A stretch of DNA of 64,000 nucleotides from Pseudomonadota bacterium (GTDB lineage Bacteria; Pseudomonadota; Alphaproteobacteria; Sphingomonadales; Sphingomonadaceae): the NCBI GenBank assembly GCA_029779535.1, contig JAKPAG010000112.1, positions 1 to 64,000 on the forward strand. The letters run 5' to 3'. This document shows positions 1-13,934 of the stretch, one piece after another. A program made the position numbers and the translations under genes. Within the stretch, counting starts at the first letter, position 1, and the number at the start of each line of letters is the position of its first letter. The notes below the pieces were generated by a model. The model searched no databases, was not told where the DNA came from, and saw only the letters and a program-made list of their open reading frames with translations.

Positions 1-3494
<3,494 letters not shown>

Positions 3495-3566
3495 TGGAAG
3501 CGGGCCGGTGCTGCGAAGCCCTTTGCGAAGGCAAAGGGCGCACCCGGCACCAACCCAACTCACAAA

Positions 3567-3602
3567 CAAAGGGCCGTCACGCCAAGGCGTAACGGCCCTT
3601 TG
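3567..3602. terminator. Intrinsic terminator, probably bidirectional
   Basis: Two 17-nt arms, CAAAGGGCCGTCACGCC and GGCGTAACGGCCCTTTG, pair at 16 of 17 positions around a 2-nt loop. An A-run sits on one side and a T-rich stretch (CTGTTTT) on the other. It lies between the end of the M20 peptidase and the end of the convergent small ORF, so it can serve both. Confidence 0.8.
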
Positions 3603-3650
3603 CTGTTTTGGGAGGTGCTGCCCCTGGCCCCACAGGCCGGGCCGCCGGGC

Positions 3651-3737
3651 TCAGGCGAGCGCGGCGGTGAACATCAGGCCGCTGATCCCAGCGGCGGCGA
3701 TGATCGGCAGCATGATCGAGACGATGTTGCTGCGCAT
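3651..3737 (-). CDS. 28-residue hydrophobic membrane peptide (not in the ORF track)
   Basis: A short minus-strand ORF that reads MRSNIVSIMLPIIAAAGISG then LMFTAALA and a TGA stop. After a basic N terminus almost the whole chain is one hydrophobic helix, so it would be a single-pass membrane miniprotein. Support comes from a good ribosome binding site (TTGGAGAACAAACATG, 7-nt gap), a plausible promoter upstream (TTGCAC, 18 nt, TAGTTA) in an unusually A+T-rich stretch, and a strong terminator just after its stop. I do not recognise the family. It could be a stress-induced small protein or a toxin-like peptide; no antitoxin gene is visible. Confidence 0.6.
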   Translation of the reverse strand: MRSNIVSIMLPIIAAAGISGLMFTAALA

Positions 3738-3963
3738 GTTTGTTCTCCAAGTGCGATTCGCGAAACGTTGTTCGCAGATGCAACATAACTATTCCGGTAG
3801 AGATTGCGAGTGCAAAGGTTTTCACAGCCATTGCGCTTTTCGCAACTGCAGCATGAGTGGATCGCGGGCCGCGCGATGACGCATGGGCTGGACAGGGGGC
3901 CTGTCGATCCGCAAGGATAGCCGCAAACAGACCAACCGCATTCTTGAGAGGAACGATCCATCC

Positions 3964-5505
3964 ATGTCCGGCGATCCATCGGCCCTGCTTGACCAGCCCT
4001 TCGGTTCCTTTTCCGCGCTGGTTTCGGCCTGGGGCGAATGCAATGGCGACCAGCCGGCGCTTTATGATGGCCAGACCACCCTGTCGTGGCGCGAAACGGC
4101 CGACCGGGTGGAACGGATCGCGGCGCGGCTCCAGGCCGATGGCTTGCAGCGCGGCCAGGCCGTGGCGATCCTCGGCACGTCCAGCGTCAGCTATGCGCTG
4201 GTCTATATGGCGGCTATCCGCGCCGGCGGCTGCGCCGCGCCGCTGACCACCAGCGCCAGCCCCGACCAGCTGCGCGGCATGGCGGCGGATTCGGGCGCGA
4301 TCCACCTCTTCATCGACCGTGCGAAGCTGACCGAACTGGGCGATTTCAAGCTGCCGATTTCCGGCCAGATCGTGCTGGACGAGGAACTGGACGCATTCAT
4401 GGCCGCCCCCGGCACCAAGGCGGCGGCCTTCGAGCCGGACGACAAGGACCCGTTCAACATCATCTATTCGTCGGGCACCACCGGCATTCCCAAGGGCATC
4501 GTTCACAGCCACGGGATGCGCTGGCGCCAGGTCACGTTCCGCGCCGCGCAGAACTATGGCCTGTCCAGCCGCGCGCTGCTGTCAACGCCGCTCTATTCCA
4601 ACACCACTCTGGTCACGTTCCTGCCGACGATGTTCTCGGGCGGCTATGTCTCGATCATGGGCAAGTTCGATGCGCAAAAGTGGCTTGAACGCGCGCAGGC
4701 GGAAAAGATCACCCACACCATGCTGGTCCCGGTGCAATACCGCCGCCTGATGCAGTTCCCGCAGTTCGATGACTATGACCTGTCATCGCTGCGCTACAAA
4801 TTCTGCACCTCGGCTCCGTTCCCGGCAGAGCTCAAGGCCGAAGTTCTGGCGCGGATGCCGGGCGGGCTGGTCGAATACTATGGCATGACCGAAGGCGGCG
4901 TTTCCTGCATCCTCATGGCGCACGAACACCCCGACAAGCTCCACACGGTGGGCCAGCCCGCCCCCGGCCACGGGCTGAAAGTGATCGACGAAAACCTGAA
5001 CGAGGTCGCGCCGGGCGTCGCGGGCGAACTGGTCGGGCGCAGCAACGTGATGATGCTGGGCTACAAGAACCAGCCCGAAAAGACCCGCGAAGGCTACTGG
5101 ATCGATCCGGCGGACGGCTCGGTCTGGCAGCGGATGGGCGATGTTGGCCGGATCGACGCGGAAGGCTTCGTCGAGCTGGTGGGGCGGACCAAGGACGTGA
5201 TCATTTCGGGCGGCTTCAACATCTTCCCGATCGACCTTGAAACCGAACTGGCCAAGGATGACCGCGTGGTCGAAGCCGCCGTGGTCGGCATTCCCAGCGA
5301 ACAGTGGGGCGAAACCCCGGTCGGCTTCGTGGTGCTGAAGCCGGGCGTTGGCGAAGATGCGCTCGAGGACATCCGCAGCATTGCCAACAGCCGCCTGGGC
5401 AAGACCCAGCGCGTTTCCGCGCTCTACGCGATCGAGGAAATGCCGCGCAGCCATATCGGCAAGCTGCTCAAGACCGACCTCAGGGAGATTGCACAGGCGA
5501 AATAG
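3964..5505 (+). CDS. Class I adenylate-forming acyl-CoA ligase
   Basis: AMP-dependent synthetase/ligase, 513 aa, which activates a carboxylic acid to acyl-AMP and then acyl-CoA. Signatures in order are the P-loop-like [11 protein letters not shown] (~170), YGMTEGG (~300), [16 protein letters not shown] (~400) and the C-terminal lysine motif [10 protein letters not shown]. An in-frame ATG at 3883 would add 27 residues but lacks a ribosome binding site. I chose 3964, preceded by a rather distant GAGAGG. It stands alone ahead of guaA, so the acid it activates cannot be inferred. In a sphingomonad a fatty or aromatic acid is likely. Confidence 0.87.
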   Translation: MSGDPSALLDQPFGSFSALVSAWGECNGDQPALYDGQTTLSWRETADRVERIAARLQADGLQRGQAVAILGTSSVSYALVYMAAIRAGGCAAPLTTSASPDQLRGMAADSGAIHLFIDRAKLTELGDFKLPISGQIVLDEELDAFMAAPGTKAAAFEPDDKDPFNIIYSSGTTGIPKGIVHSHGMRWRQVTFRAAQNYGLSSRALLSTPLYSNTTLVTFLPTMFSGGYVSIMGKFDAQKWLERAQAEKITHTMLVPVQYRRLMQFPQFDDYDLSSLRYKFCTSAPFPAELKAEVLARMPGGLVEYYGMTEGGVSCILMAHEHPDKLHTVGQPAPGHGLKVIDENLNEVAPGVAGELVGRSNVMMLGYKNQPEKTREGYWIDPADGSVWQRMGDVGRIDAEGFVELVGRTKDVIISGGFNIFPIDLETELAKDDRVVEAAVVGIPSEQWGETPVGFVVLKPGVGEDALEDIRSIANSRLGKTQRVSALYAIEEMPRSHIGKLLKTDLREIAQAK

Positions 5506-5549
5506 CGCGCAATCTTGCCAGTTCGGCCTGTCGCCCCTATCGGCCAGAC

Positions 5550-7109
<1,560 letters not shown>

Positions 7110-7121
7110 GGCCGGCGCCGG

Positions 7122-7616
7122 TCAGAGGCTGACGAACTTCCCCGCCGCGCGGTCTTTGCGCACCTTCAGGCCGTCGAACACTTCGCCGCTCATCGCGATG
7201 TAGACGCCGGGCGCGGCGACTTGCGCTGTGGCGAAGGCCATGCCGAGGTTGAAGGGGGCGTCGGTTTCGGCAAAGCGCGCGGGGCTGAGCGCGCCGGTCA
7301 GGACCACGGTCTTGCCGGGAACAGCCGCGGCCAGCACTTTTGCCGTGTCGGTCATCGTGTCGGTGCCGTGGGTCACGACGATGCGGCTTTCGGGTGCCTC
7401 GCGCGCGGCGGCGGCGATCAGTTCGCGGTCGGCGTCGGTCAGGTCCAGGCTGTCCTTGCGCATCAGTTCCACCACCCGGAACGGCAGCGCGACGCGCGCT
7501 TCCTGCAGCAGCGCGGGGATGCCGCTTTCGACGATCTGGTATTCGCTCAGCGCGTCGAAATAGGCTTTGTCGATGGTGCCGCCGGTGGTCAGCACAAGGA
7601 TCGGTTGCTGCGTCAT
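7122..7616 (-). CDS. Single-domain asparaginase-like protein
   Basis: 164 aa corresponding to the N-terminal domain of L-asparaginase/glutaminase. Both catalytic threonine motifs are present, TTGGTIDK near residue 10 and VTHGTDTM near residue 84, the latter carrying the Thr-Asp pair. Full asparaginases are roughly 320-350 aa and have a second domain that completes the active site across the dimer; none is found here. The protein ends cleanly (KFVSL, then TGA) with no homologous sequence after it, so this looks like a genuine short family rather than a fresh truncation. It is convergent with guaA (12-nt gap) and divergent from the MFS gene. Activity is uncertain. Confidence 0.75.
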   Translation of the reverse strand: MTQQPILVLTTGGTIDKAYFDALSEYQIVESGIPALLQEARVALPFRVVELMRKDSLDLTDADRELIAAAAREAPESRIVVTHGTDTMTDTAKVLAAAVPGKTVVLTGALSPARFAETDAPFNLGMAFATAQVAAPGVYIAMSGEVFDGLKVRKDRAAGKFVSL

Positions 7617-7683
7617 GCGCGCCCCATAGCGCGCCGTGGGGGCATCGTGCTAGCCTGCGGGCAGGCAACGGGGGAGAACGGGC

Positions 7684-8925
7684 ATGGCGACTGTGGCAGA
7701 CGGGCCGCGCGCATCGGGAACGCGGCTGGCCTGGGTGGTCGGCCTGCTGGGGCTGTCGGTGCTGCTCAACTATGTCGATCGCGGCGCGATCGGGGTGGCC
7801 GCGCCGCTGATGAAGCAGGACCTGAACCTGTCCGCCACGGGCTTCGGCACGGCGGTTTCCGCGTTCTTCTGGGTCTATGCCCCGCTCTGCGCATTCGTGG
7901 GCTGGCTGTGCGACCGGTTCTGCGTTTACCGCATGTTCGCGTTTGGCATCGCGCTGTGGGCGCTGGCCACGCTGCTGACTGGCTGGGTTGGCGGTATTGC
8001 CTCGCTGATCGTGCTGCGGCTGGTGCTGGGGCTGGGCGAAAGCATTGCCTTTCCCGGCAGTTCCAAGATCTTTGCCGCCGAAGTACCGGCCGCGCATCGC
8101 GGCACGGCCAATGCCGTGGTGGCCGCCGCGCTGGCATTCGGCCCGGCGGTGGGCACGCTGACCGGGGGGATGATCCTGCAGGCGGCGGGGTGGCGGCCGA
8201 TCTTCTGGACCTTTGGCGCCATCACACTGCTGTGGCTGGTGCCCTGGCAGGTCACCAGCGCCCCCTTGCGCGCCAGAAGCGTGGCCACGCCCGTGACCGC
8301 GCCGGTCAACTTCGCCGCGCTGCTGAAAGTGCCGGCGCTGTGGCAGATGGGCGCGGCGCATTTCATGTCGAACTATGGCTTCTACTTCCTGCTGACCTGG
8401 CTGCCGCTGTACCTGGTCAAGACCGTGGGCTGGTCGATCCCCCAGATGACCTTGCTGACCACACTGGGCTTTGCCGTGCAGGGCGTGACCGCGCTGGTCA
8501 GCGGGCGCTGGTCCGACCGGGCGGTGGCCATGGGCGCGGCGGAAGGTCCGCTGCGCCGCCGCGCCATGATCTGGGCCCAGGCGCTGAGCGGCGGGGCGAT
8601 TGCGGCGCTGTGGTTTGCCGATGGGCTGCTCCAGGTCGGCCTGTGCCTGGTGATCGCGGGGATCGGTTCGGGCCTGCTTGCCACCAACCTCTATGCGGTC
8701 GGCCAGATGTTCTCCGGCCCGCGCGCCGCGGGCAGTTGGATCGGGGTGCAGAACGCCTGCGGCAACTGCGCCGGGATCATCGGCCCGGTGGTGACCGGGG
8801 TGATCGTCGACCGGCTCGGCAGCTATGGCTGGGCCTTTGCCCTGGCGGCCGGGGTTTCGCTGCTGGGGACCGTGTGGTGGTGGAAGATCGTGCCCGAGAT
8901 CAGGCAGGCTGATCTTTCCGCATGA
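7684..8925 (+). CDS. Major facilitator superfamily transporter
   Basis: 413 aa with about 12 hydrophobic segments. The first-helix signature LNYVDRGAIGVAAPL and the loop motif GWLCDRF resemble the anion:cation symporter branch (hexuronate, glucarate and aromatic-acid carriers). A second-half repeat is also present (SGRWSDRAV). A GGGGAG ribosome binding site lies 8 nt before the ATG. The gene stands alone between divergent and convergent neighbours, so no substrate can be assigned from context. Confidence 0.87.
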   Translation: MATVADGPRASGTRLAWVVGLLGLSVLLNYVDRGAIGVAAPLMKQDLNLSATGFGTAVSAFFWVYAPLCAFVGWLCDRFCVYRMFAFGIALWALATLLTGWVGGIASLIVLRLVLGLGESIAFPGSSKIFAAEVPAAHRGTANAVVAAALAFGPAVGTLTGGMILQAAGWRPIFWTFGAITLLWLVPWQVTSAPLRARSVATPVTAPVNFAALLKVPALWQMGAAHFMSNYGFYFLLTWLPLYLVKTVGWSIPQMTLLTTLGFAVQGVTALVSGRWSDRAVAMGAAEGPLRRRAMIWAQALSGGAIAALWFADGLLQVGLCLVIAGIGSGLLATNLYAVGQMFSGPRAAGSWIGVQNACGNCAGIIGPVVTGVIVDRLGSYGWAFALAAGVSLLGTVWWWKIVPEIRQADLSA

Positions 8926-8945
8926 CGGATTCCTGGTTGGGTGCG

Positions 8946-9017
8946 CCAATCGCATCCGCGATTGGCCTGGCCAGGCCAGGAAAAGCCGGATGGCCTTTCC
9001 GCACCGCCGTAAGGCGG
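8946..9017. terminator. Cluster of hairpins between convergent genes
   Basis: Three inverted repeats fill the short gap: CCAATCGC/GCGATTGG with a 4-nt loop (8946-8965), GGAAAAGCC/GGCCTTTCC with one mismatch (8979-9000) and CCGCC/GGCGG (9004-9017). There is no long T-run, so termination efficiency is uncertain, but the position between two 3' ends fits a shared terminator. Confidence 0.45.
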
Positions 9018-9021
9018 ACAA

Positions 9022-9660
9022 CTACGCCGCCAGCGCGGCGTCCTCGATCGCGTCGATCGCACTGTGCAGCCGGAGGGCGGCGTCGCCGGTCAGGGCGTGT
9101 TCGAACAGGGTCAGGTGGCGGCGCAGGGTGCGGCGAACCGTGCCCGAGCCTTCGCCGGTCGGTTCGCCCAGCTCGCGGTAGTGTTCCAGGCCATAGCGCA
9201 AGATGATCGTGGCGTTGATCGCCAGGTCGCGCAGCCGCTGGCGCGGCCAGTCGAGCAGGCCGGCATCGACCAGCGCGGCGAGGTGCGCTTCGAGCTGGCC
9301 GAAAGTGCGCTGCAGCCATTCCGGTGCGCGCTTGCCGACCACGTCGGCATGTTCGCCGTAACCGGCCTGATCGCGGTAGAGGAAACGGAAGCGGCGAAAT
9401 TCCGCCATCATCGCGCGCAGCAGTTCAACGTATGAAGCCAGCGGATCGGCGTCCGGGCGCATGTCCAGCCGCTGGTCGATCGCGGCGGCAAAGCGTTCGC
9501 CCAGCACTTCCAGCAAGGCGCGCTTGGTCTTGAAGTGATACCACAGGTTGCCTTCCGCCATGCCGAGGTGGGCGGCGAGCGCGGCGGTGGTCACCGCGCC
9601 ATAGCCCTGTTCGTTGAACAGCAGCCGCGCCCCTTCGACAATGCGGTCCCGGGTTTTCAT
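9022..9660 (-). CDS. TetR-family regulator of the adjacent P450
   Basis: 212 aa. The N-terminal helix-turn-helix is clear (TTAALAAHLGMAEGNLWYHFKTK, ~25-45, quoted in part), followed by a variable ligand domain. Its ATG overlaps the stop codon of the P450 gene (TGATG), so the two should be translationally coupled in one transcript. The 20-bp palindrome ahead of the P450 start is the natural candidate operator, which would make this an autoregulated ligand-responsive repressor. The ligand is probably the P450 substrate or a product; this is inference. Confidence 0.88.
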   Translation of the reverse strand: MKTRDRIVEGARLLFNEQGYGAVTTAALAAHLGMAEGNLWYHFKTKRALLEVLGERFAAAIDQRLDMRPDADPLASYVELLRAMMAEFRRFRFLYRDQAGYGEHADVVGKRAPEWLQRTFGQLEAHLAALVDAGLLDWPRQRLRDLAINATIILRYGLEHYRELGEPTGEGSGTVRRTLRRHLTLFEHALTGDAALRLHSAIDAIEDAALAA

Positions 9661-10904
9661 CAGTAGTGCGACAGTTCAACCATGACCTGCCTGTAGCCGT
9701 GGACGAAGCAGGTGGCGACCCGTTCCGGCTCGGCAATCACGTTGGCGCGCAGGCGGCGTTTGGCCATTTCTTCCAGCAGGGTGGTCAATTGCAGTTCGGC
9801 TACCCGCGCGCCGACGCAGCGGTGGATGCCATAGCCGAACGAAAGGTGGCGGCGGGCGTTCTCGCGGTCGACGATCACTTCGTCGGGGCGGTCGAATACG
9901 CTCTCGTCGCGGTTGGCGCTGATGTACCACAGCGCCACCTTGTCGCCCTTCTTCATCTGCGCGCCGTCCAGCTCGGTGTCTTCCATCACCGTGCGGCGCA
10001 TGTGCGCCAGCGGGGTCTGCCAGCGGATCAGTTCCTGCACGGCATTGGGGATCAACGCCGGGTCGGCTTCCAGCTTGGCGCGTTCCTGCGGGAACTGGCT
10101 CAGCCCCCAGGCGAAGGCCGACATCGAATTGCGGGTGGTGTCGTTGCCGCCGACGATCAGCAGGATCAGGTTGCCGATGAATTCTTCCTGGCTCATGTGG
10201 TTCATCGCATCGCTGCGCAGCATGACCGAAATCAGGTCCTTGCCTGGATTGGCGGCCTTGTGCTGCCACAGCTCGGCAAAGGCGGCGCCCATTTCGAACA
10301 GCGCGGCGTTACGCCTGGCCATGTCTTCGGGCGTTTTCATCAGTTCGACGTTGCCGCCCATGTCCGACCAGTAGGTCAGCTTGTGGCGCTGCTCCCACGG
10401 GAAGTCGAACAGCTTGGCCAGCATGCCCGTGGTCAATTCGATCGAGACGCGGTCGGTCCAGTTGAACGCTTCGCCGATCGGCAGGCTGTCGAGCACTTCG
10501 GCGGTGCGCTGCTGCACTTCGCGCTTCATCGCCGCCACTTCCGAAGGGCCAAAGCTGGGGGCGATGGTGCGGCGCTGCGCGGTGTGCTGCGGCGGGTCCA
10601 TCGCGATGAACATCGGCGTGCGCATTTCGTTTTCCATCGGTTCGCCCACCGAACCGGGCAGCGCGATCCCGCCATGTTCCCAGCTGGACGAAAAGATCTT
10701 GGGCAGCGCTTCGATATGGACGATCGGCTTGTGGGTGGTGACCGACCAATAGGGGCCAAACGCGCTGTCGGGCACATACTGGATCGGGCACCGCGCGCGC
10801 AGCTGGCGGAAGGGTTCCTGCCAGCCTTCGCCTTCGTAAAGTTCGGCGCGGCTGACATCGATCGGCGTCAGAGCGCCGCCGGGCACGGTGGTGGCAATGT
10901 TCAT
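9660..10904 (-). CDS. Cytochrome P450 monooxygenase (bacterial class I type)
   Basis: Heme-thiolate hydroxylase, 414 aa. I see the I-helix oxygen-activation motif GGNDTTRNS (~255), the K-helix region, and the heme-ligand loop FGYGIHRCVGAR with its cysteine (~360). The GGNDTTRN style is common in the CYP153/CYP108/CYP111 neighbourhood, whose known substrates are alkanes and terpenoids; I cannot assign a subfamily. The start at 10904 is preceded by GGGAGAGAG and fits better than the longer 426-aa ORF. No ferredoxin or reductase gene is nearby, so redox partners must come from elsewhere. It is cotranscribed with TetR. Confidence 0.93.
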   Translation of the reverse strand: MNIATTVPGGALTPIDVSRAELYEGEGWQEPFRQLRARCPIQYVPDSAFGPYWSVTTHKPIVHIEALPKIFSSSWEHGGIALPGSVGEPMENEMRTPMFIAMDPPQHTAQRRTIAPSFGPSEVAAMKREVQQRTAEVLDSLPIGEAFNWTDRVSIELTTGMLAKLFDFPWEQRHKLTYWSDMGGNVELMKTPEDMARRNAALFEMGAAFAELWQHKAANPGKDLISVMLRSDAMNHMSQEEFIGNLILLIVGGNDTTRNSMSAFAWGLSQFPQERAKLEADPALIPNAVQELIRWQTPLAHMRRTVMEDTELDGAQMKKGDKVALWYISANRDESVFDRPDEVIVDRENARRHLSFGYGIHRCVGARVAELQLTTLLEEMAKRRLRANVIAEPERVATCFVHGYRQVMVELSHY

Positions 10905-10940
10905 GGGCTCTCTCTCCCTTCGCGCTTTGGCGATTCCCAT

Positions 10941-10960
10941 TCTAGGGTATATACCCTAGA
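10941..10960. promoter_or_regulatory. Perfect 20-bp palindrome, probable TetR operator
   Basis: TCTAGGGTATATACCCTAGA is identical to its reverse complement across all 20 bases. It lies 37 bp before the P450 start codon, in the promoter position of the P450-tetR operon. Length, symmetry and location match TetR-family operators. I see no second copy in the window. Confidence 0.75.
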
Positions 10961-11069
10961 TCGGCCAATGCGCGGGAAGAGTCAAGCGCGCGGCGCCCCA
11001 TAGGCAAACCGCCGCCGGGACGCTGGGTCCGGGCGGCGGCCACTCGCTGTTCGGTGAGGGCGGGGCGGG

Positions 11070-11471
11070 TCAGTTGCCCTTGGTGACCTTCTTGTAAGGC
11101 ACGAAATCGCCCAGGTTGATGAACCCGGTGGTGATCCCGCTGGTGCGGCTGACCGTGTGCATGATGTCCAGCTTGCACAGCTGGCTGCCGGTGGTGTGGG
11201 TCACCAGGATGTCGTCGTCGTCCAGCCGGCTGGCGTTATCCGGGCGGTTGACCCACAGGGTCGAGCCGCTGCGGAACACCAGCGCGGTCTTGTCCAGCAC
11301 GGTCATGTCGCGGCTGTCCCAGCTGTTGATGCAGCTGGTCGGTTTCCCGGCTTCGCGCCCTTCGAGCATCTTGGCGAGGCGTTGTTCGGGGGTCAGCCTG
11401 GGCTTGGCCTGGGCCGAGGTGCCCGCCAGCACCATGGCCGTGACGGCAAGTGCGGTGGCGATCCTGCGCAT
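11070..11471 (-). CDS. Small secreted protein of unknown function
   Basis: 133 aa from the ATG at 11471, which has a strong AAGGAG ribosome binding site; the ORF-track start is further upstream. A signal peptide (MRRIATALAVTAMVLAGTSAQA) gives a ~110-residue exported protein. Two cysteines, in SCINSW and LCKLD, could form a disulfide. The middle segment (a cysteine, then TVLDKTALVFRSGSTLWVNR) looks like the small periplasmic DUF6491-type proteins, but this is resemblance from memory only. It sits between the P450 operon and tldD on the same strand. Confidence 0.7.
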   Translation of the reverse strand: MRRIATALAVTAMVLAGTSAQAKPRLTPEQRLAKMLEGREAGKPTSCINSWDSRDMTVLDKTALVFRSGSTLWVNRPDNASRLDDDDILVTHTTGSQLCKLDIMHTVSRTSGITTGFINLGDFVPYKKVTKGN

Positions 11472-11522
11472 GGATGTTCTCCTTCTCTGCTGACCAGCCA
11501 AGGCTAGCACGGTTTCCTGAAC

Positions 11523-12941
11523 CTAGGCTGTCCCGCCCACGGTCAACCCTTCAACCAGCAGGGTGGGCTGGCCAACCCCGGCGGGCACGCTCTGCCCGCC
11601 CTTGCCGCACACGCCGACGCCTTCGTCAAGCGCCATGTCGTTGCCGATGCCGGTAACGCGGGTCAGCACGGTTGGGCCATCGCCGATCAGCGTCGCGCCC
11701 TTGATCGGCGCGCCCAGCTTGCCATTCTCGATTCGATAGGCCTCGGTGCAGGAAAACACGAACTTGCCCGATACGATGTCAACCTGCCCGCCGCCAAAGC
11801 TCTTGGCGAAGATGCCGTGCTTCACCCGGCTCAGCAGTTCGGCCGGATCGTCATTCCCGCCCTTCATGAACGTGTTGGTCATGCGCGGCATGGGCGCATG
11901 GGCATAGCTTTCGCGCCGGCCGTTGCCGGTGGGGGCGACGCCCATCAGCCGCGCGTTGAGCCGGTCCTGCATGTAGCCCTTCAGAATCCCGTCCTCGATC
12001 AGCACGGTTTCGCTGGTGGGGGTGCCTTCATCGTCGATCGACAGCGAGCCGCGCCGCCCGGCAATCGAGCCATCGTCGACCACGGTCACGCCCGGCGCGC
12101 CCACGCGCTCGCCGATCCGGCCGGAAAAGGCGCTGGTGCCCTTGCGGTTGAAATCGCCTTCCAGCCCGTGGCCGACCGCTTCGTGCAGCAGCACGCCGGG
12201 CCAGCCGGGGCCAAGCAGCACGGTCATCTCGCCCGCCGGGGCGTCCACGCTCTCAAGGTTGGTCAGCGCCTGGGCCAGCGCCTCGTCGATCGCGCGGTTC
12301 CAGCTTTCGGGCTTCAGCAGGTCGTCATAGAGCCAGCGCCCGCCCATGCCGAAGCTGCCGGTTTCGCGCCGCCCGTTCGCTTCGGCGACGATCGAGACGT
12401 TGAGCCGGACCAGGGGGCGCACGTCAGTCGCCAGGAAGCCATCGGCGCGGACCACTTCTACCACCGACCACGATCCCGACAGGCTGGCCGAAACCTGCGC
12501 CACGCGCGGATCGCGGGCGCGGGCGGCCTGGTTGATCTCCTCCAGCAGCTTCACCTTGGTCGCAAACGGCACCAGGTCGAGCGGGGACTGGTCGGTATAG
12601 AGGTGGCGGTTGTTCTGGCGCGGGGGCGGGGCGGGCTGGCCCTTGGCCGGATCGAGCAGTTGCAGCGTTTCGCCGGCACGGCGGATCGCCGCCTCGCTGA
12701 TCTCGTTGGCATGGGCAAAGCCGGTCATCTCGCCGGACACGCCGCGCAGGCCGAACCCGGCATCGCGCGAATAGTCGGCCGTTTTCAGGCGGCCATCATC
12801 GAACACGAAGCTTTCACTGGCGATGAACTGCAGGAACAGTTCGCCATCGTCGCAGCGGGCCAGGGTGTCGCGGGTGACGGCCAGCGCGGCTTCGGGGGTC
12901 AGCTGGCGATAGAGCAGCGAGCGGGGATCGGCGGTGGTCAT
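11523..12941 (-). CDS. tldD: Metalloprotease TldD
   Basis: Subunit of the TldD/TldE zinc protease, which trims peptides and matures microcin-type products in the cytoplasm; 472 aa, normal length. The zinc motif HEAVGHGLEGD (~255) is intact. The C-terminal GVGVCGKGGQSVPAG carries the conserved cysteine ligand. The N-terminal segment also matches the family (ASESFVFDDGRLKTAD). The partner TldE (PmbA) is not in this window. The antisense ORF 11817..12977 is a shadow. Confidence 0.95.
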   Translation of the reverse strand: MTTADPRSLLYRQLTPEAALAVTRDTLARCDDGELFLQFIASESFVFDDGRLKTADYSRDAGFGLRGVSGEMTGFAHANEISEAAIRRAGETLQLLDPAKGQPAPPPRQNNRHLYTDQSPLDLVPFATKVKLLEEINQAARARDPRVAQVSASLSGSWSVVEVVRADGFLATDVRPLVRLNVSIVAEANGRRETGSFGMGGRWLYDDLLKPESWNRAIDEALAQALTNLESVDAPAGEMTVLLGPGWPGVLLHEAVGHGLEGDFNRKGTSAFSGRIGERVGAPGVTVVDDGSIAGRRGSLSIDDEGTPTSETVLIEDGILKGYMQDRLNARLMGVAPTGNGRRESYAHAPMPRMTNTFMKGGNDDPAELLSRVKHGIFAKSFGGGQVDIVSGKFVFSCTEAYRIENGKLGAPIKGATLIGDGPTVLTRVTGIGNDMALDEGVGVCGKGGQSVPAGVGQPTLLVEGLTVGGTA

Positions 12942-12993
12942 GCCACCGGATATAAGCGCTCTGGCCGCGATGGCTAGAGCGGGAGGGGCCGGA

Positions 12994-13191
12994 TCAGGCT
13001 GCCGCCTGATCCGCCGCGCCGCCCTTCAGCACGAAGCGCTTGTCGCAATAGCCGCAATCGACGTAGCCGCGCTCGTCGATTTCCAGATAGACGCGCGGGT
13101 GGCCCAGTGCCGCGCCGCCGCGGACATCGCTGGCGCCGTCGCAGGAAACGCGGGTGGAAGTGACGATCTGGGTTTCAGGCTGCGTGCTCAT
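12994..13191 (-). CDS. Zinc-finger domain protein (CHCC, NDUFS6-like)
   Basis: 65-aa cytoplasmic protein with the spaced Cys/His pattern [15 protein letters not shown] and CGYCDKRFV, the ligand set of the short bacterial zf-CHCC proteins related to the complex I subunit NDUFS6. In alphaproteobacteria these are small stand-alone genes. Its precise role is unknown to me. It lies 52 nt from tldD on the same strand. Confidence 0.85.
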   Translation of the reverse strand: MSTQPETQIVTSTRVSCDGASDVRGGAALGHPRVYLEIDERGYVDCGYCDKRFVLKGGAADQAAA

Positions 13192-13230
13192 GGACCGGGT
13201 CCATAGCAGCGGCGCAGCGGCAATGCCAGT

Positions 13231-13803
13231 CTACTGGTAATTGAGCGTGAGCGAGAAAGTGCCGGTATATGTGCCTGGCGCTTGCCGGGCACCGACCCGC
13301 AGTGTCGCGCCCACCGGAAATTGGAAAATCCCGCTGGTATTGGCAATGCGAAACGCCAGCGGTGCGGTGGAAAGCACGGCGGTAGGTGTGCTGCCGATCA
13401 CGAAAGTATCCATCGTCATCGTCTCGGTACCGCCGACCCGGGTCAGGGTGCGGCTGGTGGCGTTGACCGAAATGGAAACCTGCTGATTGAAGCTTCCCTT
13501 ACCAGCAAATGCCGCTGGTTGGGCAGGCAGCCCTGCGGCGAGAAGCACACCGCCGGTCTTGGTCCGCACGCCTGACGGCGACAAAACGACCGTACCGGCG
13601 GTATTTCCGGCTGCGATCCGCCCAAACACAAGATCGTCGACCTTGAAGAAACTGAGCTGAGAAACGATCACTGCTTCGGCGCGAGCCTGGACGGTCACCT
13701 TTTCCTTTGCCTGGACCGGCGCAGGCAACGCCAGCACGACCACCAACGCCGCGCCAACGGCGCGTCGCAAAGCAAGTTCGCGGCAGAGAGGCCCCCAATT
13801 CAT
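13231..13803 (-). CDS. DUF4402 surface/periplasmic protein
   Basis: About 190 aa from the ATG at 13803, which gives a clean signal peptide ending PAPVQA. An ATG at 13836 and a GTG at 13845 are also in frame, and no start has a good ribosome binding site. After cleavage the protein reads as an all-beta domain with the DUF4402 pattern: LSFFKVDDLVFGRI, a GTVVLSPSG strand, repeated ISVNATSRT-type strands and the ending GTYTGTFSLTLNYQ. These proteins resemble fimbrial/adhesin-like secreted folds. No chaperone-usher genes lie nearby. Confidence 0.85.
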   Translation of the reverse strand: MNWGPLCRELALRRAVGAALVVVLALPAPVQAKEKVTVQARAEAVIVSQLSFFKVDDLVFGRIAAGNTAGTVVLSPSGVRTKTGGVLLAAGLPAQPAAFAGKGSFNQQVSISVNATSRTLTRVGGTETMTMDTFVIGSTPTAVLSTAPLAFRIANTSGIFQFPVGATLRVGARQAPGTYTGTFSLTLNYQ

Positions 13804-13934
13804 TTTGCCCGCATAGCCCCGCGCACGTGAAGGCATGCTTCGCACGCATGGTTAACAGCGCGGTAGGGAATTGCCCGCATCGGGCCGATTCCGGGGGCTT
13901 TACGCCGCGCCAATAGTACCGCAAAGCAGCGCGC

